Assembly (NCBI RefSeq): GCF_002419815.1
Contig: NZ_DIGV01000026.1
Coordinates: forward strand, 1 to 30,286
Direction of reading: 5' to 3'
From: Brevundimonas sp. UBA5713
GTDB lineage: Bacteria; Pseudomonadota; Alphaproteobacteria; Caulobacterales; Caulobacteraceae
Length of the DNA: 30,286 nt
Position 1 is the first letter of the stretch. Each line of letters opens with the position of its first letter. Positions 14,539 through 21,760 of this stretch are shown one piece after another. The translations under genes and the position numbers were made by a program. The notes under the pieces were generated by a model. The model did no database searches. It saw only the letters and a program-made list of their open reading frames with translations, and was not told the origin of the DNA.

Positions 14539-15129
14539 TTACTCGCGTTCTACGATTGAGAACGACAGGCCGACGAACATCGCGTTCTCGACCGTCCAGC
14601 TTGTCTCGCGCCCTTGCAGGAAGCCTTCGACAACCGGTGCCGCAAAGTTGACCGGAGCATTGTCAGGCGGGGAGCGCCGGATCATCGGGTTGATCTTGAG
14701 GCCGGTCATTGCGCCCGAGGCTCCCGCCTTGTCCTCGGCAACCTGATAGAGGTAGTTGCGACCGGAGATGGTGACATTGAACCATTGACCGGCTTTGGCT
14801 GTGTAAGCCCCAAACCCGTCGAGGTTGATGGACGTGCCCAGTTGCGAGCCGCCATTGACCAGCGGCGTGCCCGGATTGCCAACATTGAAGCCCGGTTGGG
14901 GCAGCCGAAGGGACACCGTGTCACCCTCGGCCCGCGCCAATGCCGCCACCCATGCCATTGCCTCGACATAGGACATGGGTGGCATTTCAACGTCGAAGGC
15001 CCAGCGTGAGCCCAGCCGCTGGATGCGAGTTACAGGCCCGCCAAACGTCGGCTCAATATCCCTGCGGCGCGTGACCAAACGCGGCGTGAGCGCGGTAGGT
15101 GCGAGGCTGGTCGGGAGTGCAATGGCCAT
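14539..15129 (-). CDS. Distal tail protein-like minor tail protein
   Basis: The 196-residue protein follows the tape measure gene; the ATG overlaps the tape measure stop. It begins with a segment (PRLVTRRRDIEPTFGGPVTRIQRLGSRWAFDVEMPPMSYVEA) that resembles the N-terminal part of phage proteins placed after tape measure genes, where strands build a ring at the tail end. The middle (FNVTISGRNYLYQVAEDKAG) and end (WTVENAMFVGLSFSIVERE) are beta-rich. The assignment rests on position and style, not on a recognised motif. Confidence 0.7.
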   Translation of the reverse strand: MAIALPTSLAPTALTPRLVTRRRDIEPTFGGPVTRIQRLGSRWAFDVEMPPMSYVEAMAWVAALARAEGDTVSLRLPQPGFNVGNPGTPLVNGGSQLGTSINLDGFGAYTAKAGQWFNVTISGRNYLYQVAEDKAGASGAMTGLKINPMIRRSPPDNAPVNFAAPVVEGFLQGRETSWTVENAMFVGLSFSIVERE

Positions 15130-17180
15130 TACGTGAACCTCTGACGCTGACGACGCTGGGCCTGCTGTTGTTCGGCTCGGTTGTAGGAGACCGCCGCCAT
15201 GCCCGCCTGTGCGGCCATCGGTGCGGCGACGCGCTCGGCAGTGTTCTCGACGTAGGCGTTCAGCCCGTCGCGGTCGGCGGTGACGCGCACGTCGATGGTG
15301 CGGCCCGCCGCATAGCCAATGGCGTAGTGCCCTTCGGCGGCGCGGTGCTGAGAGGTGTCGTATGCCTCTTGGGCCTCGGCTGCCTTGCTGGACCCGCCCG
15401 ATGGGCCGCGCGTCATTGATGCACCGACTGCCATCAGAGCGGCGACAGTGGCCGCGCCCGCCGCGAGGTTCAGCGGGAATGGCAGATTTTTAATCGCGTT
15501 GACGTAGGCAACGATGGCACCGGACTTGGCCTTGGTGGCGTCTTGAGCCACCTGCTCGGCGGTTTCCTTGCGGCCCCAGATGATGGCTTGCATCATCCCA
15601 AGCAGTTGCTGGGCGCGATAGACCTGCTCGATGGCCAGCAGAATGCGGTAGCCGTCCGAGCCCTCTTGGAAGAAGCCCCGCGCCGCCGCCGCCATGTCGC
15701 CGTAGGACTGGATCTCGGCTTGGGCGCGTTCACGGGCCGCTTGGGCGGCAGTGAGACGCTGCTCACTCTCAGCAAGATTGATCTGCGCCATGCGCGACTG
15801 ATAGCCGGTCATGACGGTCAGAACGTCGCCCAGCGCCCTGCCGCTCTCGCCGAACGCAGACGATAGGCCCTGCGCCATATCGCGAGCCAGATCGTCGATC
15901 AGCCGCATCTCGTCGGCAATCGCCTGAAGCGGGTTTATCAGTTCGATAGACATCTGGCGCAGCGGCTCTAGGCGCTGGCGCTCCGGCGTCACAAGGTTGA
16001 TGCGCTCCGGTCGGGTCTGGCGCTGGCGGCCCGCTCGGGCTGCGCGTTCCTCCGGCGCTTCGCCCGCTTTCTCACGGATCCGGTCACGTGCAGCCCCAAC
16101 CGTGTTTGCTTCTAGCTTTTCAGCTACACCGTCAACCCACGCCGCTCCAGCCTGATAGCCTGCACCATAAGCATTAATCCCCTCCACCAGACCGCTCGCA
16201 AGTGCCCCGCTGGACTGCATCCGACCCAACCGAATGTGACTGGCCTCGCTCATCCCTGCGGCCCGCACCATGCCAGCAGGGCCTGTGGCGGCCGTCAGTG
16301 CGCGCAGAACAGGCAGGGCCTTGTTGTAGCCGTCGATGACGCGGTTCACCATGTTCTCAACGGCCGCAGCCACATGGTTCACAGCCAGGGCGAAGGCGTC
16401 CGCCATCATGGCCGGAAACTGCCGCCACGTCGCTTTGATGGCATACATGGCCCCCACCTGTGAGCCGACGATAGCCTTGGTGGCACCCAAGACCCAGCGG
16501 GTCGCGGCATCCATGGCATCGCTGAACCAGCCGCCGATTTTCTCTATCGTCGGGCCAAGGATGGTGTTGATTTCGTCCGTGATCGTCTTGAGCGTTCCCT
16601 TGACGACATCGCCCATGGTGACGCCCTTGTTTTGAACCTTCTCAAGCTGCTCTTCGGTCAGGCCCATGCCCACGGTCAGGTCGCCGAATTCCTTGTTCAT
16701 TGAGCGGGCCGCGAGTGCCGTCACACCCGCCACAGCACCAACAGCAAGGCCAATTCCCGCGATAATCGGAAGGATGGGGGCCAGCGCCGTCCAGATGACC
16801 GCGCCGGTCGCCACGAAGGCAGCGCGGATGCTCATGCCCGAGCGAACGGCCGCCATCTGCAGGATGTCGAACAGCTGCGGGCCTTGCTGAAGCGCAATCA
16901 TCAGCGGGTTCATGCCCATGGCAGCCGTCACGCCAATGTCGGCCATCTGGCGGGACAGGTTCAGCCCTTCTTGCGCCGTGAAGCCGAACTGGCGACGGAT
17001 GGCGACCTGCTGGGTGACGATGGCGTTGACGCCATGGCCGGCGTGACGGGCCGTGTTACCCAGCCGATCCAGTCCCTTTTCCGCTTGGGCGGCGGAACGG
17101 GTCAGATCGTCCAGGCGGTCCTCTGCCTGCGCGACTTCCTGACTTTCGACGCGGAGACCCAGAACGGCGAGATCGGTCAT
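15129..17180 (-). CDS. Tail tape measure protein
   Basis: The protein has 683 residues. The N-terminal part is helical (EVAQAEDRLDDLTRSAAQAEKGLDRLGNTARHAG), then comes QMADIGVTAAMGMNPLMIALQQGPQLFDIL, a signature region of prophage tape measure proteins. A hydrophobic segment lies at about residues 125-165 (AFVATGAVIWTALAPILPIIAGIGLAVGAV). Long Ala/Gln/Arg-rich helices follow, and a basic Gln-rich end (RAEQQQAQRRQRQRF). It sets tail length, acts as scaffold for tube polymerisation, and is bound by the chaperones encoded just upstream. The short length implies a fairly short tail (about 0.15 nm per residue is the usual rule, so around 100 nm). Confidence 0.93.
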   Translation of the reverse strand: MTDLAVLGLRVESQEVAQAEDRLDDLTRSAAQAEKGLDRLGNTARHAGHGVNAIVTQQVAIRRQFGFTAQEGLNLSRQMADIGVTAAMGMNPLMIALQQGPQLFDILQMAAVRSGMSIRAAFVATGAVIWTALAPILPIIAGIGLAVGAVAGVTALAARSMNKEFGDLTVGMGLTEEQLEKVQNKGVTMGDVVKGTLKTITDEINTILGPTIEKIGGWFSDAMDAATRWVLGATKAIVGSQVGAMYAIKATWRQFPAMMADAFALAVNHVAAAVENMVNRVIDGYNKALPVLRALTAATGPAGMVRAAGMSEASHIRLGRMQSSGALASGLVEGINAYGAGYQAGAAWVDGVAEKLEANTVGAARDRIREKAGEAPEERAARAGRQRQTRPERINLVTPERQRLEPLRQMSIELINPLQAIADEMRLIDDLARDMAQGLSSAFGESGRALGDVLTVMTGYQSRMAQINLAESEQRLTAAQAARERAQAEIQSYGDMAAAARGFFQEGSDGYRILLAIEQVYRAQQLLGMMQAIIWGRKETAEQVAQDATKAKSGAIVAYVNAIKNLPFPLNLAAGAATVAALMAVGASMTRGPSGGSSKAAEAQEAYDTSQHRAAEGHYAIGYAAGRTIDVRVTADRDGLNAYVENTAERVAAPMAAQAGMAAVSYNRAEQQQAQRRQRQRFT

Positions 17181-17545
17181 TTCTGAGCCTCCTTCTTGGC
17201 CTTCAGTCCGCGCAGAAGCGAGCCGACGGCCTTGGTGTCTTTCATGGAGATTTGCCCGTCGCCCTTGCCAGGCTTAGGCGTCACGCGCAGGCGGGCCGCG
17301 TCCAGTCGCCGGATGACGCTCACGTCCCACGGCCCGAAGCCCGCATTCATGAGGTCGTTGTAGGCGGCGATTTCGGCGTAGGTGATGGGGCCAACAGCCA
17401 TCCCGATCTGGCGCGTCCCCAGCAGGGCCGTGTAGGCCTGCCAGATCGGCTCCATCTGGTCGGGAAAGTCCGGCAGCGGCCCTTTGTACTTGTCGTTGAG
17501 CGCGGCCTCAGCGAAGGCGATTAGCTCTTCGGCGAGGCCGTCAAG
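17177..17545 (-). CDS. -1 frame extension of the tail assembly chaperone (T part of a G/GT pair)
   Basis: This frame has no good start of its own (first ATG 17455 lacks a Shine-Dalgarno) but stays open back to the AAATTTC slippery site at 17545-17551. After a -1 slip, translation would add 122 residues (beginning LDGLAEELIAFAEAALNDKY) to residue 128 of the upstream protein, giving about 250 residues. The part LLGTRQIGMAVGPITYAEI...WDVSVIRRLDAARL resembles phage tail-chaperone proteins encoded just before tape measure genes. Its stop overlaps the tape measure start (ATGA). In lambda the GT product binds tape measure and recruits tube protein. Confidence 0.87.
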   Translation of the reverse strand, partial: LDGLAEELIAFAEAALNDKYKGPLPDFPDQMEPIWQAYTALLGTRQIGMAVGPITYAEIAAYNDLMNAGFGPWDVSVIRRLDAARLRVTPKPGKGDGQISMKDTKAVGSLLRGLKAKKEAQK

Positions 17546-17551
17546 AAATTT
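17504..17551 (-). promoter_or_regulatory. -1 programmed ribosomal frameshift signal
   Basis: Reading the minus strand: slippery heptamer A-AAT-TTC (17551-17545) in exact X-XXY-YYZ phase with the zero frame; spacer TTGAC (5 nt); then hairpin GGCCTCGCCGAAG / CTTCGCTGAGGCC (17539-17504). The stem has 6 bp, a G-U pair, one C-C mismatch and 5 bp, with a 10-nt loop (AGCTAATCGC) that contains the zero-frame TAA. Slip gives AAA TTT and enters the open -1 frame. Confidence 0.9.
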
Positions 17552-17928
17552 GCGCGGTCGTCAATGAAGGCACGAACCTGATCGCGCACCCACGGCAGGC
17601 GGCGATACAGGGCGCGGGCGTTGTCGAGGTTGCACTCAAGCGCCTTGCCCTCAAGGACGATGTTCGACCACGCAGTCGTGGCCGTCGCCAGACGTTCGAT
17701 CTCGTTGGTCATCGCCATCTCTGCCGTGATGACCTGAGAACGATTGCGCAGAATAGCGTTGGCCTGACGATTGGTCAGGGTGGTCAGGGTTTTGCCGTCC
17801 GACCCCAACAGTGTGATGGTCAGCGGCTTGCCGTCTTCGGTGAACAGCGGTGCACCATCAGGGCCGTTCAGGTGCATGACCGCACCGGTCTCGGCGGCAA
17901 CAGACGTGTCGAGTTGAGCCAAATCCAT
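17521..17928 (-). CDS. Tail assembly chaperone (G part of a G/GT pair)
   Basis: The 135-residue unshifted product starts at ATG 17928. It opens with MDLAQLDTSVAAETGAVMHL and a beta-type region (PLFTEDGKPLTITLLGSDGKTL), then helices (RQANAILRNRSQVITAEMAMTNEIERLATATTAWSNI). This is the style of tail chaperones that share features with tail tube proteins. Codons 126-128 span the slippery heptamer, and the zero-frame stop lies seven codons later, in the loop of the stimulatory hairpin. It sits between tail tube and tape measure genes, as in most siphoviruses. Confidence 0.87.
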   Translation of the reverse strand: MDLAQLDTSVAAETGAVMHLNGPDGAPLFTEDGKPLTITLLGSDGKTLTTLTNRQANAILRNRSQVITAEMAMTNEIERLATATTAWSNIVLEGKALECNLDNARALYRRLPWVRDQVRAFIDDRANFLTASPKS

Positions 17929-17942
17929 GGGACTTGCCTTTC

Positions 17943-17969
17943 AAAAAGCAGCTGGGGCGCGACCCCAGC
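17943..17969 (-). terminator. Intrinsic terminator/attenuator between tail tube and tail chaperone genes
   Basis: On the minus strand GCTGGGG-TCGCG-CCCCAGC is followed by TGC and five T residues. It lies in the 63-base gap between the tail tube stop (17992) and chaperone start (17928). Being inside the tail operon, it would reduce transcripts for tape measure and tip genes relative to the abundant tube protein. Confidence 0.85.
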
Positions 17970-17991
17970 CTTGAAGTTTGAGGGGAGGTTT

Positions 17992-18465
17992 TTAGGTGTC
18001 TGCCGTAGACGGCACTTCGATGATCGCGGTGTCGATCAGCAGGTTGAACGCCCGCTTGACGATCTCGTTGGCCGACACATTGCTCAGGCGGGCCGAACCA
18101 ACCAGCGCATGGAAGTAGAAGGTGCTGTCGGTGTCGTTGGCGTCTGCGCCGTCAGCTAGCACCACCTTGAAGGCGTAGGCGAACTCGGTGGCCTCGGCGG
18201 AAACAACCGCGCGCTGGCCTTCATCCAACGGGTCATTGGCGACCGTGATGGTCATATCGCCAGCGTTGCGGACGCCCTTGCGCTTACGGACGCGGGCATC
18301 ACCAAGCGAGGTGAACTCGATGGTCGCGGCTTGGTCACCGAACTCGCCGATGCTCTCGACTTCCTTGATTTCCTTGTAGGTCAGCGCGGCATAGGCCGAA
18401 GCGGTCGCAGCGGCAGTGGTCGGGCCAATGTAGATCTTGGCCCCAGTGGTAGCAGCAATAGCCAT
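17992..18465 (-). CDS. Tail tube (major tail) protein
   Basis: The 157-residue protein has the size and pattern of siphovirus tube proteins: a short N-terminal arm (IAATTGAKIYIGPT), TYKEIKEVESIGEFGDQAATIEFTSLGDARVRKRKGVRNAGDMTITVANDPLDEGQ, and a beta-sandwich end with FKVVLADG and TFYFHALVGSARLSNV. GGAG 9 nt before ATG 18465 is a strong ribosome site. It would polymerise around the tape measure. It is followed by a terminator-like hairpin, in line with high expression. Confidence 0.88.
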   Translation of the reverse strand: MAIAATTGAKIYIGPTTAAATASAYAALTYKEIKEVESIGEFGDQAATIEFTSLGDARVRKRKGVRNAGDMTITVANDPLDEGQRAVVSAEATEFAYAFKVVLADGADANDTDSTFYFHALVGSARLSNVSANEIVKRAFNLLIDTAIIEVPSTADT

Positions 18466-18524
18466 GGGGTGGCTCCTTCAGATGTGTGATGAAGCCGCGC
18501 CCATCTCGGCCTTGAGGCGATCCG

Positions 18525-18920
18525 TCAGGCCGAGACCCACGGAATGGTGACGGGAACCAGCGTGCGGCTGTCCTCGATCAGCGGGGTAGCGATGCGCGGC
18601 TCCTGCGAGACCGTGACCTTGCGCCCGTTGCTGAATAGCTCGGTGCCTTTGGCGAAGTGCGAGCGCACCGCGTCCGCGACAGTAATGGGCTGGATGGTGG
18701 CCACGCCTTTCGGCCAAACGACCGTGATTTGCAGTAGACCCTGATCCATCCGGCCAGAGGTCGCACCTTCCCAGCGCGGAGCGTTGTAGAACACCTCGGC
18801 GGTGAGATATTTGCCGCCCGCAGGGGGCGTGAACGACAGCCCCGGATAAGCCACCGGCAAGGCGGGAGACAGCACCAAAGACCCCACTCGCGAGAGCAGG
18901 GCGTCTGTGACCTTTTGCAT
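18525..18920 (-). CDS. Tail terminator protein
   Basis: The 131-residue protein has the profile of phage tail-terminator (U-like) proteins: N-terminal helix (MQKVTDALLSRVGSLVL), then a beta region (PGLSFTPPAGGKYLTAEVFYN, GLLQITVVWPKG), a helix around DAVRSHFAKG, and a last strand pair (RTLVPVTIPWVSA). The segment GKYLTAEVF...GLLQITVVWP is typical of the DUF4128-like group, as I remember it. Position between the gp10-like gene and tail tube gene is standard. It caps the finished tail for joining to the head. Confidence 0.78.
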   Translation of the reverse strand: MQKVTDALLSRVGSLVLSPALPVAYPGLSFTPPAGGKYLTAEVFYNAPRWEGATSGRMDQGLLQITVVWPKGVATIQPITVADAVRSHFAKGTELFSNGRKVTVSQEPRIATPLIEDSRTLVPVTIPWVSA

Positions 18921-18923
18921 GGG

Positions 18924-19364
18924 TTAGCCTCCTGCGCGGCTCTCGGCCTCGCGGCACACTTCGGCGACGATCTGCGGCCATTGCTGAGCGGCCAGCGCCA
19001 CGAAGCGGCGGCCCATGCGCCCGTTAGATCCGTATTCCTGATGGCGGGCGTAGTTGGCGCTGTAAGCGATGGTGATGGTGTCGGAAGCCTCAGCCCCCGC
19101 AAGGATCAGTTGGATGCCGACGGGGTTCCAGCTGTGCTTGGCGTCGCTGTCCGGCCTTTCTCTCAGAGGCGGCACCCCGTAGCCGATCTGGGCGACGAGC
19201 GAGGCCCGCAGGAAGCCGGTATCAACCGGCATATTACCACCAGCCCCGACGGGCGTCTGCATGGCCTCCACAACCCGCTGTACGCTCTCATTGCGAACGG
19301 CGGCGATGCGCTCCTTCGTCTTGGCGACCCATGCGGTGATTTGCGCGGTGCCTGACGAAGCCAT
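18924..19364 (-). CDS. HK97 gp10-like tail completion / neck protein
   Basis: The 146-residue protein shows the features of HK97 gp10-like proteins: N-terminal helices (WVAKTKERIAAVRNESVQRVVEAMQ), the segment MPVDTGFLRASLVAQ (PVDTGxLRxS is a hallmark), a central strand (ITIAYSANYARHQEYGSNGRMGRRFV) with the YAxxxEYG motif, and a last helix (QQWPQIVAEVCREAESRAG). It joins tail tube and connector. It lies between the MuF-like gene (5 bases upstream) and the tail terminator gene. Confidence 0.88.
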   Translation of the reverse strand: MASSGTAQITAWVAKTKERIAAVRNESVQRVVEAMQTPVGAGGNMPVDTGFLRASLVAQIGYGVPPLRERPDSDAKHSWNPVGIQLILAGAEASDTITIAYSANYARHQEYGSNGRMGRRFVALAAQQWPQIVAEVCREAESRAGG

Positions 19365-19368
19365 AGCG

Positions 19369-20409
19369 TCACCTCAGATTGGCAAGGAAGTCGATGCGGT
19401 ATTCACAATCACAGCGACATCCGATTGTCTCGGACGCCCCTGCCCCAAGGCTGGTGTCCATCGGAAACTGCATTCGAGCCCCCGACGGGCTTACGAACGG
19501 CTCTCCAAAGCGGACGCTGTCCCCATTGAGCCCCCGGTGGGTATGTCGGACCCGGAAATCACCGGCAGAGCGCCAGACCTTCGTCACCGTGTTTTCAGCG
19601 ACCTTCCCTGCCGCGATCGCCTGGCGATAAGCTTCAAACTTGGCCTGCTGCATTGAGGTCATCGTCTCGACCCGGGCAATGGTCTCGCCGCGAAGCTGGA
19701 GCAGTCGGCGCTCATATGCGGTTATAGCCTTGGCAGCGACATCAGAATCCACCGGCCGGCCCTCACGGATGGCCTTGGTGATCGATCGGTCGAAGCGCTT
19801 ATCCCTGCGCCCTCGCGTCAGATAGTGCTTCATGCCCTCGGGATCGCCACTGGCCAGTTCATCGCGGGCCGAGGCGACAAACCCGGCCTGCTGGAGCGTC
19901 AGACCAAGGATTCCGCCTTCACGCCTGCCTGTTGCCCGATTGATCCGGCCCACCACATCGAGGGCGGCCTGCCGGGGGTTCACGCCGTTCTCCATGCTTA
20001 CCGTCAGGCTGGCGCGGACCAGCTGACGCTGCTCGGAAGTGAGCCGAGTGATCAGGTCTGACGAATGCCGAGCCAACCAGGCCTCAGCCTCTGGGTTCCG
20101 CGCGTCGAAACGCACGACCAGAGCGGTGCCATCAGGACGTCGGCGCGGCATGCCCTCAGCTGCTATCCGACCGGCCTCATCGTGCGCTTCGCGCGCTCGG
20201 TCTGCGACTTCGTTGAATACTTCGGGATCGATATGCAGCGCTGCAAGCGCTTCCTCGATGTTCCCTTGGTCGATGAGGGCCACCAGGCGCTGGAGCTCAA
20301 CACCGGACCGGATTTGGTCGATGGCCCGGAAGAATGCCTCGGCGACCTCGCGGCCATACTTCGCCATCAGCTCCGTATAGAGCTGGCGCTGCCTCCGAAT
20401 TTTAGTCAC
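19369..20409 (-). CDS. MuF-like minor head / head morphogenesis protein
   Basis: The protein has 346 residues from GTG 20409. The N-terminal 240 residues are helical. The C-terminal domain has the MuF signature: IARVETMTSMQQAKFEAYRQA, then VTKVWRSAGDFRVRHTHRGLNGDSVRFGEPF, then an ending IGCRCDCEYRIDF with the paired cysteines and CRC. Such proteins are a few copies per head near the portal and may be injected with DNA; many carry a toxin domain at the C-terminus, but none is seen here. In most phages it follows the portal gene; here it is about 4 kb downstream, among neck genes. Confidence 0.9.
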   Translation of the reverse strand: MTKIRRQRQLYTELMAKYGREVAEAFFRAIDQIRSGVELQRLVALIDQGNIEEALAALHIDPEVFNEVADRAREAHDEAGRIAAEGMPRRRPDGTALVVRFDARNPEAEAWLARHSSDLITRLTSEQRQLVRASLTVSMENGVNPRQAALDVVGRINRATGRREGGILGLTLQQAGFVASARDELASGDPEGMKHYLTRGRRDKRFDRSITKAIREGRPVDSDVAAKAITAYERRLLQLRGETIARVETMTSMQQAKFEAYRQAIAAGKVAENTVTKVWRSAGDFRVRHTHRGLNGDSVRFGEPFVSPSGARMQFPMDTSLGAGASETIGCRCDCEYRIDFLANLR

Positions 20410-20412
20410 AGG

Positions 20413-20619
20413 TCAGTCCTCGAGGATGTCCGCCGCGGCCTTGCCCGCCGCCGCCATCTGATCGAGGTAGGCATCCAGCAGAGCGTGGGCTTGGTCCCGG
20501 ATGGGCTGCTGGCTGGCTCCGTCCGAGCCTCGGATGTTGGCAGAGCTCATGCGATGGCCGCAGGAGATGATGTCTTGCAGCGTGGCGGTCGCCAGCGCGA
20601 TCGACTTTTTGGGGCTCAT
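20413..20619 (-). CDS. Small unknown protein between neck genes
   Basis: The 68-residue protein starts in an ATGA overlap with the gene upstream and ends 3 bases before the MuF-like gene, so it is held in a tight translational series. It is helical throughout (KKSIALATATLQDIISCGHRM, QPIRDQAHALLDAYLDQMAAAGKAAADIL). No membrane segment or motif is seen. It could be a structural accessory for the minor head protein. Third-position bias and placement support it being real. Confidence 0.7.
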   Translation of the reverse strand: MSPKKSIALATATLQDIISCGHRMSSANIRGSDGASQQPIRDQAHALLDAYLDQMAAAGKAAADILED

Positions 20620-20978
20620 GCGCGCACCTGCAGGACGTAGAGGACAGTCGTGGTCGCCGGTCGCAGCAGATCGACGCTCACAACGGTCAAAATCGCACCG
20701 TCTGCCGTAACAAGCAAATCCGAGGTCGTGGGCTCTATGCCTATGGCGGGCTCGACCAGGGCTTTCCGGTCGGTGGAGAGGATGCGCTGGCCGTCGATCT
20801 CTCGGTTGGAATAGGCGGTCAGGACGATGTGCGCGGGGTGGTCGGTCACGGTCGGCGGACCCGGATCATAGGACGGGCCAGAGCCGGGCGTCTCGCGGCG
20901 GATGAAGCCCGATGCACCGAACTTTCGGATCAACCGCTCTGCCGTGGCAGCTGCGCGGGCGTAATCGAAGGCGGGCAT
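20616..20978 (-). CDS. Putative head closure (stopper) protein
   Basis: The 120-residue protein has an N-terminal helix (YARAAATAERLIRKFG) followed by strands (SGFIRRETPG..., AHIVLTAYSNREIDG) and the end LLVTADGAILTVVSVDLLRPATTTVLYVLQVRA. The sequence D(R)KALVEPA...P-x-x-SDLLVTADG followed by a final strand set is typical of small neck proteins placed after the connector-adaptor gene. It would close the DNA channel and join to the tail. Both ends overlap neighbours by ATGA. Confidence 0.75.
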   Translation of the reverse strand: MPAFDYARAAATAERLIRKFGASGFIRRETPGSGPSYDPGPPTVTDHPAHIVLTAYSNREIDGQRILSTDRKALVEPAIGIEPTTSDLLVTADGAILTVVSVDLLRPATTTVLYVLQVRA

Positions 20979-21400
20979 CAGCCGACGGCCCAGAGGCCCA
21001 GGCCGGCGACACCCTCAAGGCGCAGGTACGGTGCGAGATAGCCCTCTACGGCCGACAGGCGCACAGTGGCGTCTGCGACAGCGTCACCGCTACCAGCCAC
21101 GTACTCGACCTCCAGCACGTCGACTTTCTCGCGCTTGATGGCTCCGGACTGGCTGGCTGCTACCGAAAGCCCGCCCGGGTTCTGCGCCTCATACAGCGCC
21201 GCCGCATAGGTAGCGTTCGCCAGCGCTGTCAGCAGCGGAACGACGGTCGGATCACCAATCAGGCGCGGGCCATACAGCCCATCGATGTAGTCGGTCGCCC
21301 GCTGGCGAAGAATGGCCGCGCTGGGCGCACCAAGCGGCAGGACATAGCCGCGCGCAGCGAGCCACTCGTCGAAGCCCTCAGGCGTTCCATGCGCGGCCAT
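20978..21400 (-). CDS. Putative head-tail adaptor (DnaT-like connector family)
   Basis: The 140-residue protein holds features of phage adaptor proteins annotated as DnaT-like: YVLPLGAPSAAILRQRATDYIDGLYGPRLIGDP near the front (A-x-x-Y-I-D-x-x-Y-G), LLTALANATYAAALYEAQNPG in the middle, and KREKVDVLEVEYVAGSG towards the end. The K(R)EK-VD-LEVEY pattern occurs widely in these proteins. It would attach to the portal as the first neck ring. It follows the small 99-residue protein by 5 bases. Confidence 0.82.
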   Translation of the reverse strand: MAAHGTPEGFDEWLAARGYVLPLGAPSAAILRQRATDYIDGLYGPRLIGDPTVVPLLTALANATYAAALYEAQNPGGLSVAASQSGAIKREKVDVLEVEYVAGSGDAVADATVRLSAVEGYLAPYLRLEGVAGLGLWAVG

Positions 21401-21405
21401 CTTGA

Positions 21406-21705
21406 TTACGCCTTGGCCTGTTCGGCGACAAAGGCCGCCTTGTCTTCGTCACTCAGAGCGTTGAACGCCTCGGCGTCATCTTTGCCGAGCTTCTCAACCA
21501 GTTCTTTGTCCCCATCCATGATGGAGTACGAGCCACCGCCACGATGGACGGCCTTCACGCCGGTCTTGCCCTTCTGATCTTCGGTCAGAACGGTGTAGCG
21601 GCCAGCCCAGCCCTTGGGCTCGGTCTTCACGGTCAGTTCGGTGCCGACTTGGATTTCTTTGCCCTTGCCGTCGTAGATGCCCGGCGCGGTGATCTTGATG
21701 CGCAT
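21406..21705 (-). CDS. Small phage structural-region protein
   Basis: From ATG 21705, with AGGAG 6-7 nt upstream, the product is 99 residues; an upstream start at 21834 would overlap the capsid gene and is rejected. It opens MRIKITAPGIYDGKGKEIQVG, then TELTVKTEPKGWAGRYTVL, a short SH3-like beta pattern. The end is a helical acidic part (DAEAFNALSDEDKAAFVAEQAKA). Proteins with this RIKxxxxGIYxxxGxEIxVG opening are common between major capsid and adaptor genes in alphaproteobacterial phages. The role is unknown, possibly a head accessory protein. Confidence 0.8.
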   Translation of the reverse strand: MRIKITAPGIYDGKGKEIQVGTELTVKTEPKGWAGRYTVLTEDQKGKTGVKAVHRGGGSYSIMDGDKELVEKLGKDDAEAFNALSDEDKAAFVAEQAKA

Positions 21706-21760
21706 GTCGCGCTCCTTCCAGAAGAGGAAGGGCCCCAGCCAAAGCCGAGGCCCCGCCGGG

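Noticed and set aside
17177..17455. Independent 92-codon gene starting at ATG 17455
   Set aside because: There is no ribosome site, and the frame is open back to the slippery heptamer, so it is better read as the -1 extension.
21731..21757. Hairpin after the major capsid gene as a terminator
   Set aside because: A GC-rich stem can be drawn (GGGCC/GGCCC with inner pairs), but no T-run follows on the minus strand.
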